DNA from: Microbacterium phyllosphaerae
GTDB taxonomy: Bacteria > Actinomycetota > Actinomycetes > Actinomycetales > Microbacteriaceae
Reading direction: 5' to 3'
DNA: 64,000 nt
Assembly (NCBI RefSeq): GCF_017876435.1
Contig: NZ_JAGIOA010000001.1
Coordinates: 3,596,001-3,660,000 of the forward strand
This document shows, piece by piece, positions 1 to 7,933 of this stretch (position 1 is its first letter; the number at the start of each line of letters is the position of its first letter). A model generated the notes under the pieces. It searched no databases. It was not told the DNA's origin and saw nothing but the letters and a program-made list of their open reading frames with translations. The position numbers and the translations under genes were made by a program.

Positions 1-100
1 CGCTAGGCGCGACGATCGGAACGAGGGAGGCCCTGACGGTACCTCGTTCGCGGCATGCCGCAGACAGAATCCGATGGTTTCTCGATGACAGAATCGAGGG

Positions 101-856
101 ATGACAGATTCGTTCGACGCCCAGATCGAGGCAGGTTCGGCCGCAGACGTCTCGGGCTGGGACTTCGCCTGGCTCGATGGGCGGGCCACCGAGGAGCGAC
201 CGCCGTGGGGCTATGCACGCCTGCTCGGCGAGCGCCTGGGCACAGCATCCGCCTCCCTCGACATCCAGACCGGCGGCGGCGAGGTGCTCTCCGAAGCCGC
301 ATCGTTCCCGCCCGTCGCGGTCGCGACCGAGTCCTGGCATCCGAACATCGCGCACGCCACCCGTCTGCTGCATCCCCGTGGAGTGGTCGTCGTCGCGGAT
401 CAGGACGAGCCACCGCTGCCGTTCGCCGATGCCGCCTTCGATCTGGTCACGAGCCGCCACCCGGCGACGATCTGGTGGGACGAGATCGCACGGGTGCTCC
501 GCCCCGGAGGCACCTATCTCGCGCAGCACGTGGGGCCTGCGAGCGCCTTCGAGCTGATCGAGTTCTTCCTCGGACCGCAGCCCGAAGCCCGCCGCGGGCG
601 ACACCACGACGACGAGGTCGCCGCCGCCGAAGCCGCAGGGCTGGAGGTCGTCGACCTTCGCACCGCGAGACTCCGGATCGAGATCCACGACGTCGCCGCC
701 GTGGTCTATCTGCTGCGCAAGGTGATCTGGTGGGTTCCCGGTTTCACGGTCGAGACATATGTCGACCGGCTCCGTGAACTGCACGAGCTCATCCAGGCGG
801 AGGGTCCGTTCATCGCCCACTCGACTCGGCATCTGATCGACGCGCGTCGTCGCTGA
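101..856 (+). CDS. SAM-dependent methyltransferase-like protein
   Basis: 251 aa. It looks like a class I methyltransferase: a mid-protein segment typical of Methyltransf_11 (LPFADAAFDLVTSRH followed by EIARVLRPGGTYLAQHVG) matches motifs II-III, and an acidic end of strand 2 (VVVADQDEPP) could bind S-adenosylmethionine. The N-terminal GxG loop is weak (LDIQTGGGEVL), so substrate and activity are unknown. The start at 101 is chosen because it gives the whole fold; an earlier ATG in the same region is in another frame. The gene stands alone and is followed by the opposite-strand DCC gene. The family call is fairly safe; the function is not. Confidence 0.8.
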   Translation: MTDSFDAQIEAGSAADVSGWDFAWLDGRATEERPPWGYARLLGERLGTASASLDIQTGGGEVLSEAASFPPVAVATESWHPNIAHATRLLHPRGVVVVADQDEPPLPFADAAFDLVTSRHPATIWWDEIARVLRPGGTYLAQHVGPASAFELIEFFLGPQPEARRGRHHDDEVAAAEAAGLEVVDLRTARLRIEIHDVAAVVYLLRKVIWWVPGFTVETYVDRLRELHELIQAEGPFIAHSTRHLIDARRR

Positions 857-883
857 CAGCCTCAGCCCCTCGAACGTCCCTGA

Positions 884-1264
884 TCAGCCGGCCGTGCGCG
901 GCATCGCACACGCCGCAGTGCCGCCGGGAAGGCGATGCCGGAAGCGGGCGATCAATGAATACCCGAGCGATGCCGCCCACGAGAACGGCATCGTCACGAG
1001 CAGATGGCCGAGGAAGCGCAGGATCCCCTGCGGTTGCAGCTGCAGCAGCACGGCGAACGCCGCGTGGCCGCGGAATCGTCTCCCACCGGCCAGCAACCAG
1101 ACATAGTGGGTCACGTCGTCATGGCTGAGCGCGAGTTCGTCGAGGTCGAGCCACTGCCAGGGCTGCGCGTCCGGAAATCTGTCGAGGGCGTTCTCGAGTC
1201 GACGCACCCACGTCGTGCAGAAGGCGCAGTCGCCGTCGAAGACGAGCAGCGGTTCGGTGGGCAT
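884..1264 (-). CDS. DCC-family (DUF393) thiol-disulfide oxidoreductase-like protein
   Basis: 126 aa from the ATG at 1264. The N-terminus carries the hallmark DGDCAFC motif (Cys13 and Cys16), the DxDCxxC signature of the DUF393/YuxK family, followed by an amphipathic segment and a conserved RFRGHAAF stretch. The family is thioredoxin-like and presumed redox-active; no substrate is established. The reading frame extends upstream to 1351, but that extension has no family similarity and would overlap the divergent small gene, so the internal start is preferred. No operon partner. Confidence 0.85.
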   Translation of the reverse strand: MPTEPLLVFDGDCAFCTTWVRRLENALDRFPDAQPWQWLDLDELALSHDDVTHYVWLLAGGRRFRGHAAFAVLLQLQPQGILRFLGHLLVTMPFSWAASLGYSLIARFRHRLPGGTAACAMPRTAG

Positions 1265-1349
1265 GGGTCCGACACTACGCTCCGAACCACAGGACTCCCA
1301 CGATCTCAACCCCCTGTACCCGTGCACGGGCATGGCGGACTCTATGGGC

Positions 1350-1553
1350 ATGAGTCACCCCGACGACATCAAGCAGCCTCTCGACCATCTGCCGCCGCTC
1401 GATGAGCGCGACAAGGCGATCGACATCGACGAGCCGAGCTATCCGACCTCCGAGGCGCCGACCGGCCCCGCGCACGCATCGCCCGAGACGGCCGCAGAGC
1501 CCGACAAGCCCAACCGCCACGGCGTCGACAAGCTTCCGCCGACCTCGCGCTGA
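1350..1553 (+). CDS. Small acidic hypothetical protein
   Basis: 67 aa, very hydrophilic, rich in D, E, P and A, with no membrane segment or recognisable motif. It starts MSHPDDIKQPLDHLPPLDER. ATGs at 1332 and 1344 are also in frame; 1350 is a compromise. It is transcribed away from the DCC gene, leaving about 85 bp for both promoters. It looks like an intrinsically disordered Microbacteriaceae protein; no function is proposed. Confidence 0.5.
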   Translation: MSHPDDIKQPLDHLPPLDERDKAIDIDEPSYPTSEAPTGPAHASPETAAEPDKPNRHGVDKLPPTSR

Positions 1554-1566
1554 GTGCTCGGCCGTA

Positions 1567-1933
1567 TGAATCACCCCAGCGATGTCCGTACATCGACCCC
1601 GCTGGACGAGTGGCTCGCAAAGCTCGGCCGGTCCACCGGAGCGCCGGGAGGCGGCTCGGAGCGGTCGGCATCGCCCTGCTGAGCGAGATGCGCGTGCTCC
1701 GTGATATCGGAAATCGGAGCCTGTCCGCGGATCTCGCCGTGGCGGCCGGAGCACTCGACGCGGGTCTTTCGGGGTCCTCCATCAACCTTCGCGCGAACCT
1801 CCGAACCGCTCGAGCGCATCACGCGTCAGCGGCAGCACTGGCCGAGCTGCACGTCGACGCCGCGCGGCTGGCGGAGGCACAGCAGAGGACCGCGGGGATC
1901 GCGGAAGAGCTCTCCGCGGAGTTCGACGACTGA
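1567..1933 (+). pseudogene. Broken cyclodeaminase/cyclohydrolase (FTCD_C-like) gene
   Basis: The frame opening at ATG 1567 encodes the start of an FTCD_C-type domain (LDEWLAKLGRSTGAPGGGS, with the GGGS turn) but stops at a TGA after about 38 codons. The overlapping +1 frame, open from about 1610 to 1933, continues with the characteristic C-terminal part (ALLSEMRVLRDIGNRSLSAD, then GSSINLRANLRTAR, then a helical tail). The middle of the roughly 180-200 aa domain is missing. The simplest reading is an internal deletion that also shifted the frame. Family assignment is by pattern recognition of both ends. The C-terminal part could still be translated as a 107 aa fragment from 1610. Confidence 0.6.
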
Positions 1934-1957
1934 TCCTCCCTCCGGCGTCGGCGCGGT

Positions 1958-2284
1958 CTAGTCGACCCCATACTCCGGCCCCTCGGGGGCGTCGAGGGGC
2001 GGCCCTGAGGGCGATTCGACACCGCGGGTGAGTGCCTGCAGCCGACGGACCAGCTCAGGGTCCTCGAGCTCCGGCCCGCTGTCGCTGAGCTCCTTCGCCA
2101 CGATCTGGCTGGCCGGACCGATCAGGAACTTCGCCGTCACGACGGTTCCGTCCCGCTCCCGCACCGGTATCTCGACGAGCTCGGCGCGCTCCTCATCACC
2201 CAGCGCCCGCCCGTACGCCAGCAGCGCGTCCGCGATGTCGTCACCGGTCAGGAACTCGTCGCCGCCGTACAGGATCGATTGCAT
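1958..2284 (-). CDS. Hypothetical protein of about 108 aa
   Basis: 108 aa, acidic, no membrane segment. It begins MQSILYGGDEFLTGDDIADA and has a central RDGTVVTAKFLIGPASQI stretch, then an acidic, proline-rich tail (PSGPPLDAPEGPEYGVD). Length and composition look like a conserved cytoplasmic actinobacterial protein, but I recognise no domain. It converges with the broken cyclodeaminase gene and is monocistronic. Confidence 0.65.
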   Translation of the reverse strand: MQSILYGGDEFLTGDDIADALLAYGRALGDEERAELVEIPVRERDGTVVTAKFLIGPASQIVAKELSDSGPELEDPELVRRLQALTRGVESPSGPPLDAPEGPEYGVD

Positions 2285-2596
2285 AGTGCCGTTCTATGCC
2301 CCTGCGCCGGGATCCCCGCGCCCCTTGCTCGCCCGTCCGGTCGGTGCTAGCGGCTGCGTCGTCACCGCGCAGCGGAGAAAAGGTTACGCCCACCTGAGCG
2401 CATCCACCATGGGATGCCGTGGCGAACGACACGCGCGTATCATCACTGACTGAGAGCCGGCGCCGTAGGCGTCATGGGGATCGCCCCGGAGTGGCTCCGG
2501 TCGAGGGGCTCTGTGCCGACGGTTGCGAAAACGCCCGTCGAGAGAGAGTCCCTCCACTGTGGGTGATGACAGCGCGAGGGGCGATGATTCGCGGTG
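2285..2596. other. Noncoding stretch downstream of mesD
   Basis: About 310 bp between the 5' end of the hypothetical gene (2284) and the 3' end of mesD (2597). No frame here has convincing codon use, and I see no strong hairpin, tRNA or riboswitch fold. It contains the promoter of the 1958-2284 gene and presumably the 3' untranslated region of mesD. Confidence 0.4.
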
Positions 2597-3634
2597 TCAG
2601 ACCGTGATGGGCGCGAGCTCCTCGCGCAGGAGCGCCGCTCCCGCGCTGAGCGCACGCAGCTTGCCTCGGGCGACATCGCGAGGCAGCGGCGCCAAGCCGC
2701 AATTGGTGCTCGGGACGAGCTTGTCCGCGTCGACGAAACGGAGGGCAGCCCGGAGGGTCTCCGCGACCTCCTCCGGGGTCTCGATCGTGTCGCTGGCGAC
2801 GTCGATGGCTCCGAGCATGACCTTCTTGCCGCGGATGAGCTCGATGAGGTCCAGCGGGACGTGCGAGTGGTGACTCTCCAGCGAGATGGTGTCGATGCTC
2901 GACTGCTGCAGCAGCGGGAACGAGGTCTCGTACTGCCTCCACTCCGCCCCGAGGGTCGCCTTCCAGTCGGTGTTCGCCTTGATGCCGTAGCCGTAGCAGA
3001 TGTGCACCACGGTCTCGGCGCGCAGCCCCTCGGCCGCTCGCTCGAGCACCGCCACGCCCCAGTCCTTCACGTCGTCGAAGAAGACGTTGAACGCCGGCTC
3101 GTCGAACTGGATGATGTCGACCCCCGCCGCCTCGAGCTCCCGCGCCTCCTGGTTGAGGATCGTCGCGAACTCCCAGGCCAGCTTCTCGCGGCTCTTGTAG
3201 TGACGGTCGTAAAGAGTGTCGATCATCGTCATCGGACCGGGCAGGGCCCACTTGATCGGCTGATCGGTCTGCTGGCGGAGGAACTTGGCATCCTCGACGA
3301 AAACGGGCTTCTCGCGGCTCACCGCACCCACGACCGTCGGCACGCTCGCGTCGTAGCGGTTGCGGATGCGGACCGTCTCCCGCTGATCGAAGTCGACGCC
3401 GGACAGATGCTCGATGAACGTCGTCACGAAGTGCTGGCGGCTCTGCTCTCCGTCGCTGATGATGTCGAGGCCGGCCATGCGCTGCTCCTGGACGGTGAGG
3501 CGCAGCGCATCCTGCGTACCCTCCACCAGGGCGTCGCCCTCCAGCTTCCACGGGGACCAGAGGACCTCGGGCTGGGCGAGCCAGGACGGCTTGGGCAGGC
3601 TGCCGACGATCGAGGTGGGCAGAAGCGTGTTCAT
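2597..3634 (-). CDS. mesD: Folate-independent methionine synthase MesD (core-MetE type)
   Basis: 345 aa, about half of MetE: only the catalytic C-terminal-type barrel, without the N-terminal folate-binding half. It transfers a methyl group to homocysteine to form methionine. Zinc ligands line up as His211 and Cys213 (HICYG), Glu253 (ISLES) and Cys312 (TNCGL). The ATG at 3634 starts right at the barrel (MNTLLPTSIVGSLPKP); a longer in-frame start at 3694 would add a low-complexity tail. It lies 37 bp downstream of the DUF1852 gene. That pairing defines the MesD family of short, oxygen-dependent methionine synthases, in which DUF1852 (MesX) is required; the methyl donor is unknown. The call rests on length, zinc motif and context. 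Confidence 0.85.
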   Translation of the reverse strand: MNTLLPTSIVGSLPKPSWLAQPEVLWSPWKLEGDALVEGTQDALRLTVQEQRMAGLDIISDGEQSRQHFVTTFIEHLSGVDFDQRETVRIRNRYDASVPTVVGAVSREKPVFVEDAKFLRQQTDQPIKWALPGPMTMIDTLYDRHYKSREKLAWEFATILNQEARELEAAGVDIIQFDEPAFNVFFDDVKDWGVAVLERAAEGLRAETVVHICYGYGIKANTDWKATLGAEWRQYETSFPLLQQSSIDTISLESHHSHVPLDLIELIRGKKVMLGAIDVASDTIETPEEVAETLRAALRFVDADKLVPSTNCGLAPLPRDVARGKLRALSAGAALLREELAPITV

Positions 3635-3671
3635 GGCAGGGAGTTCTCCGTCGGTCGGGCGAGAAGGTCGG

Positions 3672-4700
3672 TCAGGCGACGGGTGCGAGGTCATCCGCAG
3701 GCACTCGGTCGTCAGCGGCGGCGCCGTACGCGGCGGCCCACTGCTCGAGGAGCTCTCCGTGAGGCTGCATGAGGTGCTCGTCCGTGAACCTGCCCTGCGC
3801 GGTCGCGAGTCGACTGCGCTCCTCCCGGTCGTACGCGATCTTCGTCACCGAGTAGTCCTGCTGGTCGAGGGTCGGCTGATAGACGCCCGCCGCGGCCGAG
3901 TTCGCGTTGTAGATCTCCGGTCGATAGATCTTCTGGAACGTCTCCATCGTGCTGATCGTGCCGATGAGCTGCAGGTTCGTGTAGTCGTTCAGCAGATCTC
4001 CGCGGAAGTAGAAGGCCAGCGGCGCGACGCTGCCGCGAGGCATGAAGTACCTCACCGAGAGCCCCATCTTGGCGAAATACGCATCCGTCAGCGACGAGTC
4101 CTTCTGCTCGTACTCGACGCCGAGGACCGGGTGGTGGTTGTCGGTGCGGCGGTACGTCTTGCTCGTCGAGACGCTGATGCAGATCACCGGCGACAGGGAG
4201 AACCGCTCGCGGTACGCCTCAGAGTCGAGGAAGTGCTGGAAGAGCTTGCCGTGCAGATCGCCGAAGTCGTCGGGAAGGGCGAAGCCACCCGCGGCTTCGC
4301 TGGCCGCCGGCAGGCGAACGCTGAAGTCGTAGTCGCGCACGTACGACGAGAAGTTGTTCCCCACGATCCCCTGGGTGCGCGTGCCGGTGAGACGGTCGAG
4401 GATCTGGATGTCCAGCACCTCGAGCAGCGGGAACTCCCTGTCTTCCCCCTCTGCGGCGAACTGCACCGCCACCGAGATGATCTCGAGCTCGAGTGTGTAG
4501 CGGTCGCCGCCCGGGTTGTCCCAGCGGGCCAGGTCGTTGAACCGACGATCGATCATCGTCAGCGCGTTGCGCAGGTTCTGCTGACGGTACTCACCGCGCG
4601 CCAGGTTGGCGAAGTTCGTGGTGATGCGGGAATCGTGCGACGGCGAGTAGTCCTCGTCGAACCGGGTCGTCGTGATGCGGAACGTGAACTCGTGTGCCAT
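3672..4700 (-). CDS. mesX: MesX, DUF1852 protein required by MesD
   Basis: 342 aa from the ATG at 4700 (MAHEFTFRITTTRFDEDYSP). The start, the SRITTNFANLARG segment and the DHPVLGVEYEQ-like region (NHHPVLGVEYEQKDSSLTDAY) match the DUF1852 family as I know it. DUF1852 is a putative oxygenase genetically required with MesD for methionine synthesis in aerobic bacteria; its biochemical role is unresolved. The frame is open to 4760, but the extra residues look noncoding and overlap the lysR promoter. It is first in a two-gene operon with mesD and divergent from the LysR gene at 4825. Confidence 0.85.
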   Translation of the reverse strand: MAHEFTFRITTTRFDEDYSPSHDSRITTNFANLARGEYRQQNLRNALTMIDRRFNDLARWDNPGGDRYTLELEIISVAVQFAAEGEDREFPLLEVLDIQILDRLTGTRTQGIVGNNFSSYVRDYDFSVRLPAASEAAGGFALPDDFGDLHGKLFQHFLDSEAYRERFSLSPVICISVSTSKTYRRTDNHHPVLGVEYEQKDSSLTDAYFAKMGLSVRYFMPRGSVAPLAFYFRGDLLNDYTNLQLIGTISTMETFQKIYRPEIYNANSAAAGVYQPTLDQQDYSVTKIAYDREERSRLATAQGRFTDEHLMQPHGELLEQWAAAYGAAADDRVPADDLAPVA

Positions 4701-4797
4701 GAGGGGCCAATCGGTGAGCTGATCGGCCGAATACGGCCTCGCGGAAGGGGGTACCTCCATGGTGCTGCCATCGCACGCCCATCGGGTAATGCGCCGC

Positions 4798-4817
4798 GAC
4801 TATGCCGTGACATAGTC
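4798..4817. promoter_or_regulatory. Perfect inverted repeat between mesX and lysR
   Basis: GACTATG-N6-CATAGTC, perfect over 7+7 bp, ending 7 bp before the lysR ATG. It contains TATG-N6-CATA, the T-N11-A architecture of LysR-type binding sites. Position and symmetry suggest the regulator's own operator, controlling itself and possibly mesX-mesD. Binding is inferred. Confidence 0.6.
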
Positions 4818-4824
4818 TGGAGCT

Positions 4825-5766
4825 ATGGCCAAGCGTTCGAGCGGCATCACCCTGCCACAGCTCACCTACTACATCGAGGTCGCCGCGGAAGGATCGATCA
4901 GCGCCGCCGCCGACCTGCTCTACGTCGCGCAGCCCACCATGTCGGCCGCCATGAAGGACCTCGAAAGCAGGGTGGGGCGCGATCTTCTCGTCCGCTCGGC
5001 CCGCGGCGTGACGCTCACCACCGACGGCGTGGAGTTCCTCGGATACGCCAGGCAGGTCGTCGAGCAGGTCGCACTGCTCGAACAGCGCTATCTCGGCCGT
5101 CCGCCGTCGAGGCGTCTGCTCGGGGTGTCGACGCAGCACTACTCGTTCGCGGTCGACGCCATGGTGAGGATGGTGCGAGCGAGTGACGCCGACGAGTACG
5201 AGTTCTCGTTGCGGGAGACGCGCACGTGGGACATCATCGAAGACGTCCGCACGCTGCGCAGCGAGTTGGGGATCCTCTACCGCAACGACTTCAACCGCAA
5301 TGTCATCGACAAGCTCCTCCGTGACTCGGGGCTCGCATTCCGGCCGCTCTTCATCGCCGAACCGCACATCTTCATCTCCCGGAAGAACCCCCTCGCCTCT
5401 CGTGCGCGCGTCACCCTCGACGATCTCGCCGAGGTGCCGCGGCTCACCTTCGACCAGGGCGCGAACAATTCCTTCTACTTCGCCGAGGAGATACTCTCCA
5501 CCCTCTCGAGTCGGCGGGAGATCCGGGTCTCCGATCGCGCGACGATCTTCAACCTCATGATCGGTCTCGACGGCTACACGATCTCGACGGGAATCATCAG
5601 CGACGACCTCGACCCCGAGATCGTCGCGATCCCCCTCGAGGTCGATGAACGCATCGAGATCGGCTGGATCGGCCACTCCGCGATCCCTCTCACCGAGCAG
5701 GCGCAGCGCTACCTCGCCGAGCTGCGGACCGTCGTCGCGAGTTTCGGTGTGACGCTGCTCGGCTGA
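4825..5766 (+). CDS. LysR-family transcriptional regulator
   Basis: 313 aa. An N-terminal winged HTH (LTYYIEVAAEGSISAAADLL, then QPTMSAAMKDLE) occupies residues 10-65 and a LysR substrate-binding domain (residues 95-300) follows. The start gives the standard HTH register. It is divergent from mesX-mesD with a perfect palindrome in the shared gap, so the methionine operon is the most likely target, perhaps responding to homocysteine or sulfur status by analogy with MetR. The effector is unknown. Confidence 0.9.
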   Translation: MAKRSSGITLPQLTYYIEVAAEGSISAAADLLYVAQPTMSAAMKDLESRVGRDLLVRSARGVTLTTDGVEFLGYARQVVEQVALLEQRYLGRPPSRRLLGVSTQHYSFAVDAMVRMVRASDADEYEFSLRETRTWDIIEDVRTLRSELGILYRNDFNRNVIDKLLRDSGLAFRPLFIAEPHIFISRKNPLASRARVTLDDLAEVPRLTFDQGANNSFYFAEEILSTLSSRREIRVSDRATIFNLMIGLDGYTISTGIISDDLDPEIVAIPLEVDERIEIGWIGHSAIPLTEQAQRYLAELRTVVASFGVTLLG

Positions 5767-5841
5767 GCTCGCCGCTAGCACCTCGCCACCATCGGGCGCA
5801 AGAGCCATCCACCATCTCCGCTCGCATGCCACTATCGGCAC

Positions 5842-6204
5842 ATGAGCATCCGCAGCGTTCCTCCCCTCACCGGGGATGCGGCGCGGGGTGCCGAAGCCGA
5901 TCTGCTGGCGGCGATCGCATCGGGCAGCCAGACGGCGTTCGCCCAGCTGTACGACCTCACGTGTGCTCGCGTCTTCGGACTCCTCCTCAGCGTGACCGGT
6001 GCCAGGGCGTCCGCGGAGGAGGTCCTTCAGGACACCTACCTCCACGTCTGGTCGAACGCATCGGAGTTCACGACGTACAGAGGAAGCGCGAACGCGTGGA
6101 TCTCCGAGATCGCGAACCGTCAAGCGGTCGAGCGGATCCGCCAGACCGCAGACGCGTCGTCGAGTGCGATCGGCGGCCTCAGCGCACCTTCCGAGGCTGC
6201 CTGA
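5842..6204 (+). CDS. ECF sigma factor lacking region 4 (SigK-like N-terminal half)
   Basis: 120 aa. Residues 20-105 match sigma region 2 of the SigK/ECF group: SGSQTAFAQLYDLT, then GARASAEEVLQDTYLHVW, the core-binding and -10-recognition helices, then GSANAWISEIANRQAVERIR. The protein stops after a short Ser/Ala linker where region 4, which reads the -35 element, should begin. No region-4 sequence is visible in any frame before the convergent BLUF gene at 6224. It is either a decayed sigma factor or a naturally region-2-only protein. The upstream 75 bp presumably holds its promoter. Confidence 0.75.
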   Translation: MSIRSVPPLTGDAARGAEADLLAAIASGSQTAFAQLYDLTCARVFGLLLSVTGARASAEEVLQDTYLHVWSNASEFTTYRGSANAWISEIANRQAVERIRQTADASSSAIGGLSAPSEAA

Positions 6205-6223
6205 TCGCGTGACCGCCCAGTGC

Positions 6224-6670
6224 TCAGTCGGCCGAGGTCGACTCGCGCACGCGGAACCACAGCGTGAGCTCCATGATCGCCCGACCGATCATGTCGCGAT
6301 CCCCCATGCGGAGGTCGTCGAACGAGTCACGGTATCCCGTCGCCATGTCCGGTGCTGTGGCGACCAGGGACTGGTAGCCCATCGTCCACTCCTCGAACCG
6401 TCGCTCATGCAACGGCTCCTCGATCAGCACGCGGACATCCCGATGGCGAGGATCACGGCCGATCGTCTGCATCAGGCCTTCGACGTCGGACCTCGGACCC
6501 TCAAGGATCTGAACGAACTCACCGCCGCGGTAGAGCAGCATCCCGGTGATGCCGCGCGCACTGTTCCGCGCACGGCTCACTGTGAGCAGCTGAGCGAGCT
6601 CGGCGTCATCGAACGGGCGAGTGGCGCTGCTGGAATACACGAGCGAGACCAGCGCGGCCTCCGCGGTCAT
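6224..6670 (-). CDS. BLUF-domain blue-light photoreceptor
   Basis: 148 aa. A BLUF domain fills residues 6-100. The FAD-contacting residues sit with exactly the spacing of AppA Tyr21/Asn45/Gln63/Trp104/Met106: Tyr12 (SLVYSS), Asn36 (RARNSARGITG), Gln54 (FVQILEG), Trp95 and Met97 (EEWTMGY). It should bind FAD and show the typical red shift in blue light. There is no fused output domain; the last 45 residues may form helices that contact a partner. It is second in a two-gene operon, overlapping the upstream small gene by 4 bp. Confidence 0.9.
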   Translation of the reverse strand: MTAEAALVSLVYSSSATRPFDDAELAQLLTVSRARNSARGITGMLLYRGGEFVQILEGPRSDVEGLMQTIGRDPRHRDVRVLIEEPLHERRFEEWTMGYQSLVATAPDMATGYRDSFDDLRMGDRDMIGRAIMELTLWFRVRESTSAD

Positions 6671-6924
6671 CCGGCATCCCCCTGTCGCACGTGCGCGTCT
6701 GCGGGTGCCGCCCCGACCGCCTCGGCACCGGACACCGCATCCATGGCCCGGTGGTGGTCCTCGTAGTCGCCGAGCGGACGCGAGGCCGTGTCGAACGCAC
6801 GCCAGGCGCCGTCGGCCTGACGGTCGATGTATCCGAGGAACGAGCCGTCTCGACTGCCGACGTAGAAGCCGTCGGCCACGCTCGCCCAGAGGGGGCGGGA
6901 GGGGAGCGGCGATTGATCACCCAT
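6667..6924 (-). CDS. Small protein encoded with the BLUF photoreceptor
   Basis: 85 aa from ATG 6924 (MGDQSPLPSRPLWASVADGF), overlapping the BLUF start by 4 bp, so translational coupling is likely. The core FYVGSRDGSFLGYIDRQADG reads like a small beta-sheet domain resembling a one-repeat sensor or tail domain, and the C-terminus is Ala-rich. No named family is recognised. As the sole operon partner of a single-domain BLUF protein it is the obvious candidate output or interaction partner. Confidence 0.65.
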   Translation of the reverse strand: MGDQSPLPSRPLWASVADGFYVGSRDGSFLGYIDRQADGAWRAFDTASRPLGDYEDHHRAMDAVSGAEAVGAAPADAHVRQGDAG

Positions 6925-6984
6925 GCCCTCAGCGTACCTTCGGGGATGCATGAGTCGGCCGGGACGGGATCATCCTCGAGAGGG

Positions 6985-7143
6985 ATGCGAATACCTCGCC
7001 CGCCCGATGCCTCCACTCCCGACCCCTACAAAGCGAAGACGGTCTTCGCCTGCGGCGACTGGAGTGTGGTGGCGTCTGATGACGGCTGGTTCGGATGGAC
7101 TCCGAACTCCGAAGAGGAGCGAAACGCCGCTGCCGCGGAGTGA
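6985..7143 (+). CDS. Small hypothetical protein
   Basis: 52 aa from ATG 6985 (MRIPRPPDASTPDPYKAK), or 65 aa from ATG 6946. The core TVFACGDWSVVASDDGWFGW followed by TPNSEEERNAAA has protein-like composition. It diverges from the BLUF operon. The ribosome binding site is weak for both starts, so this is a tentative call. Confidence 0.45.
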   Translation: MRIPRPPDASTPDPYKAKTVFACGDWSVVASDDGWFGWTPNSEEERNAAAAE

Positions 7144-7183
7144 TCAATGCCTCGCACGGGAGCCCGGTGTCGCGACCTCCGCG

Positions 7184-7933
7184 TCAGTCCACAGCGAAGA
7201 AGGCGAGCGCCTTCCGGTATTCGACGCTGTCTCCTCGCACCTCATCCGTGACCAGGAGCGTATGAGGACCGACTTGTCGCACGTGCATGTCGCGGCACGG
7301 AATCGTCACCACCGTGGTGAGACCTCGGCGCCACGCGGCGGCGAGCGCCTCGACATCCCGATGCTCCGGGCTGTCCGCGAGCATTCCGGGTCGAGTCGCG
7401 ACGTGCGAGTCGAAGCCGCGGCGTTCCCACTCTCGGTAGGCGTCGTCGTCGAAGACCTCGTGACCGAACTCGTCGCCCCACGTGGGTCCGATCAGCTGAC
7501 GCAGAAGGCTCTCGCGCTCCACGGAGCCCGCCTCCGCGTCGCCGACGGCATCGAACATCGCCTGATCATGCTCGACGGCGGAGTGAGCGAGGACATCGCT
7601 CCAGATCCGCGCCCATCCTTCCGACCAGAGCTCTCGGGTCTCCGCATCCACCGGGCTCGCCGCCGGTGCAGGCGGATCCGTGAGCGCCGACGGGAGGTCG
7701 TCACCGACGGGACGCAGGTCGTGGGCCTCGCGGATCCAGAGCAGCTCGAGCAGCGCCTGAGGTCGATCCTGGACCGTCATGGTCATGTCGTGCGGCCACG
7801 GGTTTCCCGGCATGGGGGTTGTCGATCGCATCACGACAGTCCACGGGATGCGCGGGTCCTGGTCAAGGGCCTGAGCCGGGGAATCGGTCGGCGGAACGGC
7901 GTCACCGAACCCACGAGACGCAGAGCTCACCAT
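7184..7933 (-). CDS. Hypothetical protein, third gene of a lipoprotein operon
   Basis: 249 aa, soluble, acidic, Trp-rich (LWSEGWARIWSDVLAH; RQLIGPTWGDEFGHEVFDD; EWERRGFDSHVATRPGML). No domain is recognised. The first ATG at 7933 lies 32 bp inside the end of the lipoprotein gene; a later ATG at 7831 would avoid the overlap, so the N-terminus is uncertain. It is transcribed with the two upstream genes. Confidence 0.65.
   Translation of the reverse strand: MVSSASRGFGDAVPPTDSPAQALDQDPRIPWTVVMRSTTPMPGNPWPHDMTMTVQDRPQALLELLWIREAHDLRPVGDDLPSALTDPPAPAASPVDAETRELWSEGWARIWSDVLAHSAVEHDQAMFDAVGDAEAGSVERESLLRQLIGPTWGDEFGHEVFDDDAYREWERRGFDSHVATRPGMLADSPEHRDVEALAAAWRRGLTTVVTIPCRDMHVRQVGPHTLLVTDEVRGDSVEYRKALAFFAVD

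Noticed and set aside
2285..2596. Small genes in the gap before mesD
   Set aside because: Short frames there have arginine/serine-heavy composition and no ribosome binding site.
4701..4824. SAM or cobalamin riboswitch before mesX
   Set aside because: The 124-bp gap lacks the helices and conserved loops of either class and is accounted for by two promoters and a palindrome.
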